From the NCBI GenBank assembly GCA_030562195.1, contig CM060202.1, positions 8,246,001-8,310,000 of the forward strand: a stretch of DNA of 64,000 nt. The letters are read 5' to 3'. The translations under genes and the position numbers were made by a program. The DNA is from Nipponacmea schrenckii. Taxonomy: Eukaryota > Mollusca > Gastropoda > Lottiidae. Below, one piece after another: positions 63,301 to 64,000 of the stretch (position 1 is its first letter; each line of letters opens with the position of its first letter). The notes below the pieces were generated by a model. That model was not told the DNA's origin. It searched no databases and saw nothing but the letters and a program-made list of their open reading frames with translations.

Positions 63301-63844
63301 TAAATCATGCATTTTTGAAATTTTGTTTTGAACCACATTTTCTCACCATTATTACTTATAGTGGATACAGAATGCCACAATATGTCTCATATTGTCAGGT
63401 TGTTAATTGATACTTGATAATCTATATATCTCATTTTATAAAAATTAAGATATTTTACAATTAGGGGCATGGAATCTCACTGAATTGACACTTAAATTGA
63501 TGGAAACTTATAACACAAGTGGACATTGACTACTCTTATCAACTACATAATCCCATAGTTATAGGGCTATGAATTGATAAATATTCAAACTTTGAAGATA
63601 AAATGTTAGTTTTTACCCCATAACCCTGTATAACGATCGCCCATAGGTATGTTATCATGTATCGCGATACATTTATTATATTATGGTATGATTGGTAATA
63701 TCAAGCACTAAGTACTGTGTATTACCATGAATTAGATTTGTGATGTACAATATTTTGTGAAACTCGTTCAAGGTGTGATGATGAGGCTCGGTTTAGCAAG
63801 TCAGTTAAACCTTATCTACCAATAAATTATCCTCTTACAAGAAG
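39319..63844 (+). CDS. TTC6-like: Large tetratricopeptide-repeat protein, TTC6-like (5' part; continues past the window)
   Basis: 33 phase-matched exons: 39294-39515 (ATG 39319), 40598-40676, 41254-41341, 42139-42190, 42620-42704, 43505-43724, 44487-44653, 45058-45211, 45850-45955, 46431-46510, 47280-47399, 47940-48011, 50718-50761, 51143-51292, 51563-51910, 52496-52666, 53120-53385, 54014-54168, 54934-55054, 55242-55323, 55841-55948, 56298-56361, 57223-57292, 57399-57542, 57771-57848, 58356-58532, 58795-58879, 59495-59593, 59699-59736, 59982-60128, 61877-61997, 62890-62996, 63773-63844. About 1355 codons. Residues 1 to about 1160 are charged, Ser/Pro/Glu-rich and probably mostly disordered, with conserved-looking blocks (HVQIMLREELNNVAQRS near the start; REWVRDIWNIWFDELYPPTP late). 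TPRs follow. The start is the first Met after the acceptor; the frame stays open back to the acceptor, so an upstream start remains possible. The TTC6 name rests on overall resemblance; a scaffold role is inferred. Confidence 0.82.
39602..40254. mobile_element. Non-autonomous hAT-like transposon, 653 bp
   Basis: Terminal inverted repeats TAGTGTTGAAACGGTTA and TTAACCGTTTCAACACTA (one gap) are flanked by a perfect 8-bp target duplication TGGGATAT (39594-39601 and 40255-40262). Interior GGTTAACCG-like subterminal repeats. No coding frame. Inserted in the first coding intron of the TTC6-like gene. Confidence 0.88.
40755..41130. repeat. Interspersed repeat with GTGAAACCCC-like ends, copy 1
   Basis: Shares most of its length with 56745-57140, including AGTTAATCTATAGTTAATTG and GCATCTGAATTCGTATTAAT. 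The ends, ATGAAACCCCTC and AGTTTGGAGGGGTTT, are inverted; pogo/Tigger-like non-autonomous element inferred. Confidence 0.75.
41592..42012. mobile_element. Inverted-repeat element with about 85-bp arms
   Basis: Left arm GGGCCCTTGTCCGAAACTTG then CTGACTCTATTCCCAGCCTC; the right arm is its reverse complement (GAGGCTGGGAATAGAGTCAG, CAAGTTTCGGACTAGGTGGG). Both arms continue to the phrase CTAGGCACCAAAAA. Central part unique. No transposase frame. Confidence 0.85.
44010..44486. repeat. Minisatellite abutting a splice acceptor (TCTGTCTAACTATTAG unit)
   Basis: About 25 degenerate copies of a 17-22-bp unit such as CTCTGTCTAACTATTAG run up to, and include, the acceptor of the exon starting at 44487 (TCTGTCTTACTATAATAG). 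Many units contain a branchpoint-like CTAAC/CTTAC, a pyrimidine stretch and TTAG. Confidence 0.88.
45295..45425 (-). repeat. SINE family 2, diverged copy
   Basis: Begins with TTTACAAGGATAACAAAGT and contains GGTCATTGGCCTTGAAGTTG and TTTCCCAGATTAGGCC, alignable by eye with the copy near 52.1 kb. Confidence 0.5.
48330..49850 (-). mobile_element. 3' remnant of a LINE (non-LTR retrotransposon)
   Basis: A minus-strand frame at 49133-49525 encodes a C-terminal reverse-transcriptase zinc-knuckle region, with LSARLGHLITTCNYCKYG and ETLEHLFLTCKAI (CxxC and EHxFxxC pattern). A second frame at 49579-49791 (NPWVSLFKYWLGISL) matches the segment that normally precedes it. The catalytic reverse-transcriptase core was not found. 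The copy is broken and lies in a long intron (48012-50717). Confidence 0.75.
50460..50545. repeat. AACAAGATAATT short tandem repeat
   Basis: Six to seven copies of a 12-bp unit AACAAGATAATT with small variations. Confidence 0.85.
52035..52300 (-). repeat. SINE family 2, near full length
   Basis: Reverse complement ends in GTTATCCTTGTAAAATATAG. The body contains CTGGTAGAAAGGATCCCTGT and CAATGCCAAGAGGTTTGGCC. The tRNA-like 5' region (GGACGTGAGTTCTAATCTCG) has a B-box-like phrase. Located in the intron after 51910. Confidence 0.7.
54440..54905. repeat. 80-bp minisatellite related to the following exon
   Basis: TGTCAAGGATAGTTTATA recurs at 54461, 54541, 54621, 54701, 54784 and 54877 (periods 80, 80, 80, 83, 93). 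Units start with (CATCAT)n CAGTATTTCA. The coding exon at 54934-55054 carries the same string, TCATCATCATCAGTATTATA then TGTCAAGGATA. Confidence 0.9.
56010..56140 (-). repeat. SINE family 2, 3' fragment
   Basis: TTTACAAGGATAACCACTTA followed by CTTTCTACCAGCTGGTTCTT and CAAACCTCATGGCATTGATG matches the copy near 52.1 kb. Confidence 0.7.
56745..57140. repeat. Interspersed repeat with GTGAAACCCC-like ends, copy 2
   Basis: Homologue of 40755-41130. It contains AGTTAATCTATAGTTAATTG and an internal CAGTGAAACCCCTCCAAACT phrase, and ends near ATATGTTTCACTGTACC. Confidence 0.75.
57855..58170 (+). repeat. SINE family 1 copy in an intron
   Basis: Head with the B-box-like GTGTTCGATCGCAGC, body CCTCTTGTCAGTGATGCAGG, then AAGTTAAAGATCCCTTGATA and the tail TTAGCTCATAAGGTGTAGAA. 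It starts a few bases after the donor at 57849. Confidence 0.82.
60118..61695. repeat. 28-29-bp minisatellite carrying a splice-donor copy in each unit
   Basis: About 55 tandem copies of TATAGATCTATGTAAGTTGG plus GTTATAGTT. The first copy overlaps the end of the coding exon 59982-60128 (TTATAGATCTAT|GTAAGTT), so the unit contains the exon end and its 5' splice site. Variants with GTATTATAG and GATATAACTT lie inside. Confidence 0.95.
62440..62760. repeat. TTATTGCCCTTGTTCTTAAT repeat in an intron
   Basis: Three diverged units of about 120-130 bp, each starting with TTATTGCCCTTGTTCTTAAT or a close variant (near 62480, 62612, 62726). Confidence 0.7.
63070..63335. repeat. Two-unit repeat with GGAGGATGTTTTTT
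   Basis: About 85 bp at 63088-63172 is repeated at 63250-63332 (ATGCA, GGAGGATG, TGAAATTTA, AATCATGCATTTTT in the same order). Confidence 0.75.
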
Positions 63845-64000
63845 GTAATGGTGAACCATCTTACAGTTTTAGTTATTTGACTTGTTCTGTTGTTACTTTA
63901 CTTTTCATTCTTTGGTTTGTTTGACTTTTTAGAATTTGTAGATTTAAAATACATTTTGGATGATATCTGTTTACAGTTTCAATTTGTTATAAACGTTGAC

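Larger units (their letters stand above)
59495..63844 (+). other. TPR module of the TTC6-like protein
   Basis: Exons 59495-63844 encode consecutive 34-residue TPR helices: AFNYCRRGALYRKIGQLKKS / DDLNRAIEIEPLLLDAYWHR; HLLHILQDKKQAALDDLQYI; AYRSMAEIYRKQGDVTMAIV / NFTQAIKFNPTDHEAYFQRA; and QMYEQRGEMLLALEDYTTCK with IMPSRTDAIMKHGLYYFEHE. The A..Y.R.....A..D...AI...P pattern is the TPR consensus. The repeats are broken by short introns, so single exons hold partial repeats. Further TPRs are expected beyond the window. Confidence 0.85.

Overview
This is a window of an AT-rich animal (metazoan) nuclear genome. Genes are split into many short exons by GT-AG introns, intergenic and intronic DNA is full of short non-autonomous transposons, SINEs and minisatellites, and the coding exons have invertebrate-looking homologues. 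The mix suggests a lophotrochozoan, most likely a mollusc, but that is inferred from style rather than from a diagnostic marker. All three transcription units that I can assemble lie on the + strand.

Region 1 (1-10.5 kb): the 3' part of a Kelch-like gene of the KLHL1/4/5 group, best matched to KLHL5. Eight exons (3746-9071) join without a phase error and encode the end of the BTB/first BACK helix, BACK and six Kelch blades. The main BTB exon is not in the window.

Region 2 (about 14.4-33.5 kb): a gene-sized unit with no sustained reading frame. It is built from four exon types, here called D, A, B and C, each with its own 3' and 5' splice site, repeated in the fixed order D-A-B-C seven times (the last unit lacks C). 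Exons D, B and A each fold on paper into a defined stem arrangement. Substitutions between old and young copies keep base pairing (G-C to G.U to A-U in D; G-C to C-G in D; G-C to A-U in B), while indels break every reading frame. I interpret this as a spliced long non-coding RNA made of tandem structured modules. It is the most interesting object in the window and I do not recognise it.

Region 3 (33.5-38.4 kb): no gene recognised. It holds arrays of a short TTAGGCACAC repeat, a SINE, a 97-bp satellite in two opposite orientations and a short terminal-inverted-repeat transposon.

Region 4 (38.4 kb to the end): a TATA-less promoter-like cluster (TCTCGCGAGA, YY1-like and ETS-like sites) followed by 33 mapped coding exons (39319-63844, about 1355 codons, still open at the window end). 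The encoded protein has a long acidic, low-complexity N-terminal part and C-terminal tetratricopeptide repeats; it resembles TTC6. Three introns of this gene carry minisatellites whose unit contains the neighbouring splice donor, a branchpoint/acceptor-like sequence, or part of the neighbouring exon, which suggests that exon-intron borders seeded repeat expansion.
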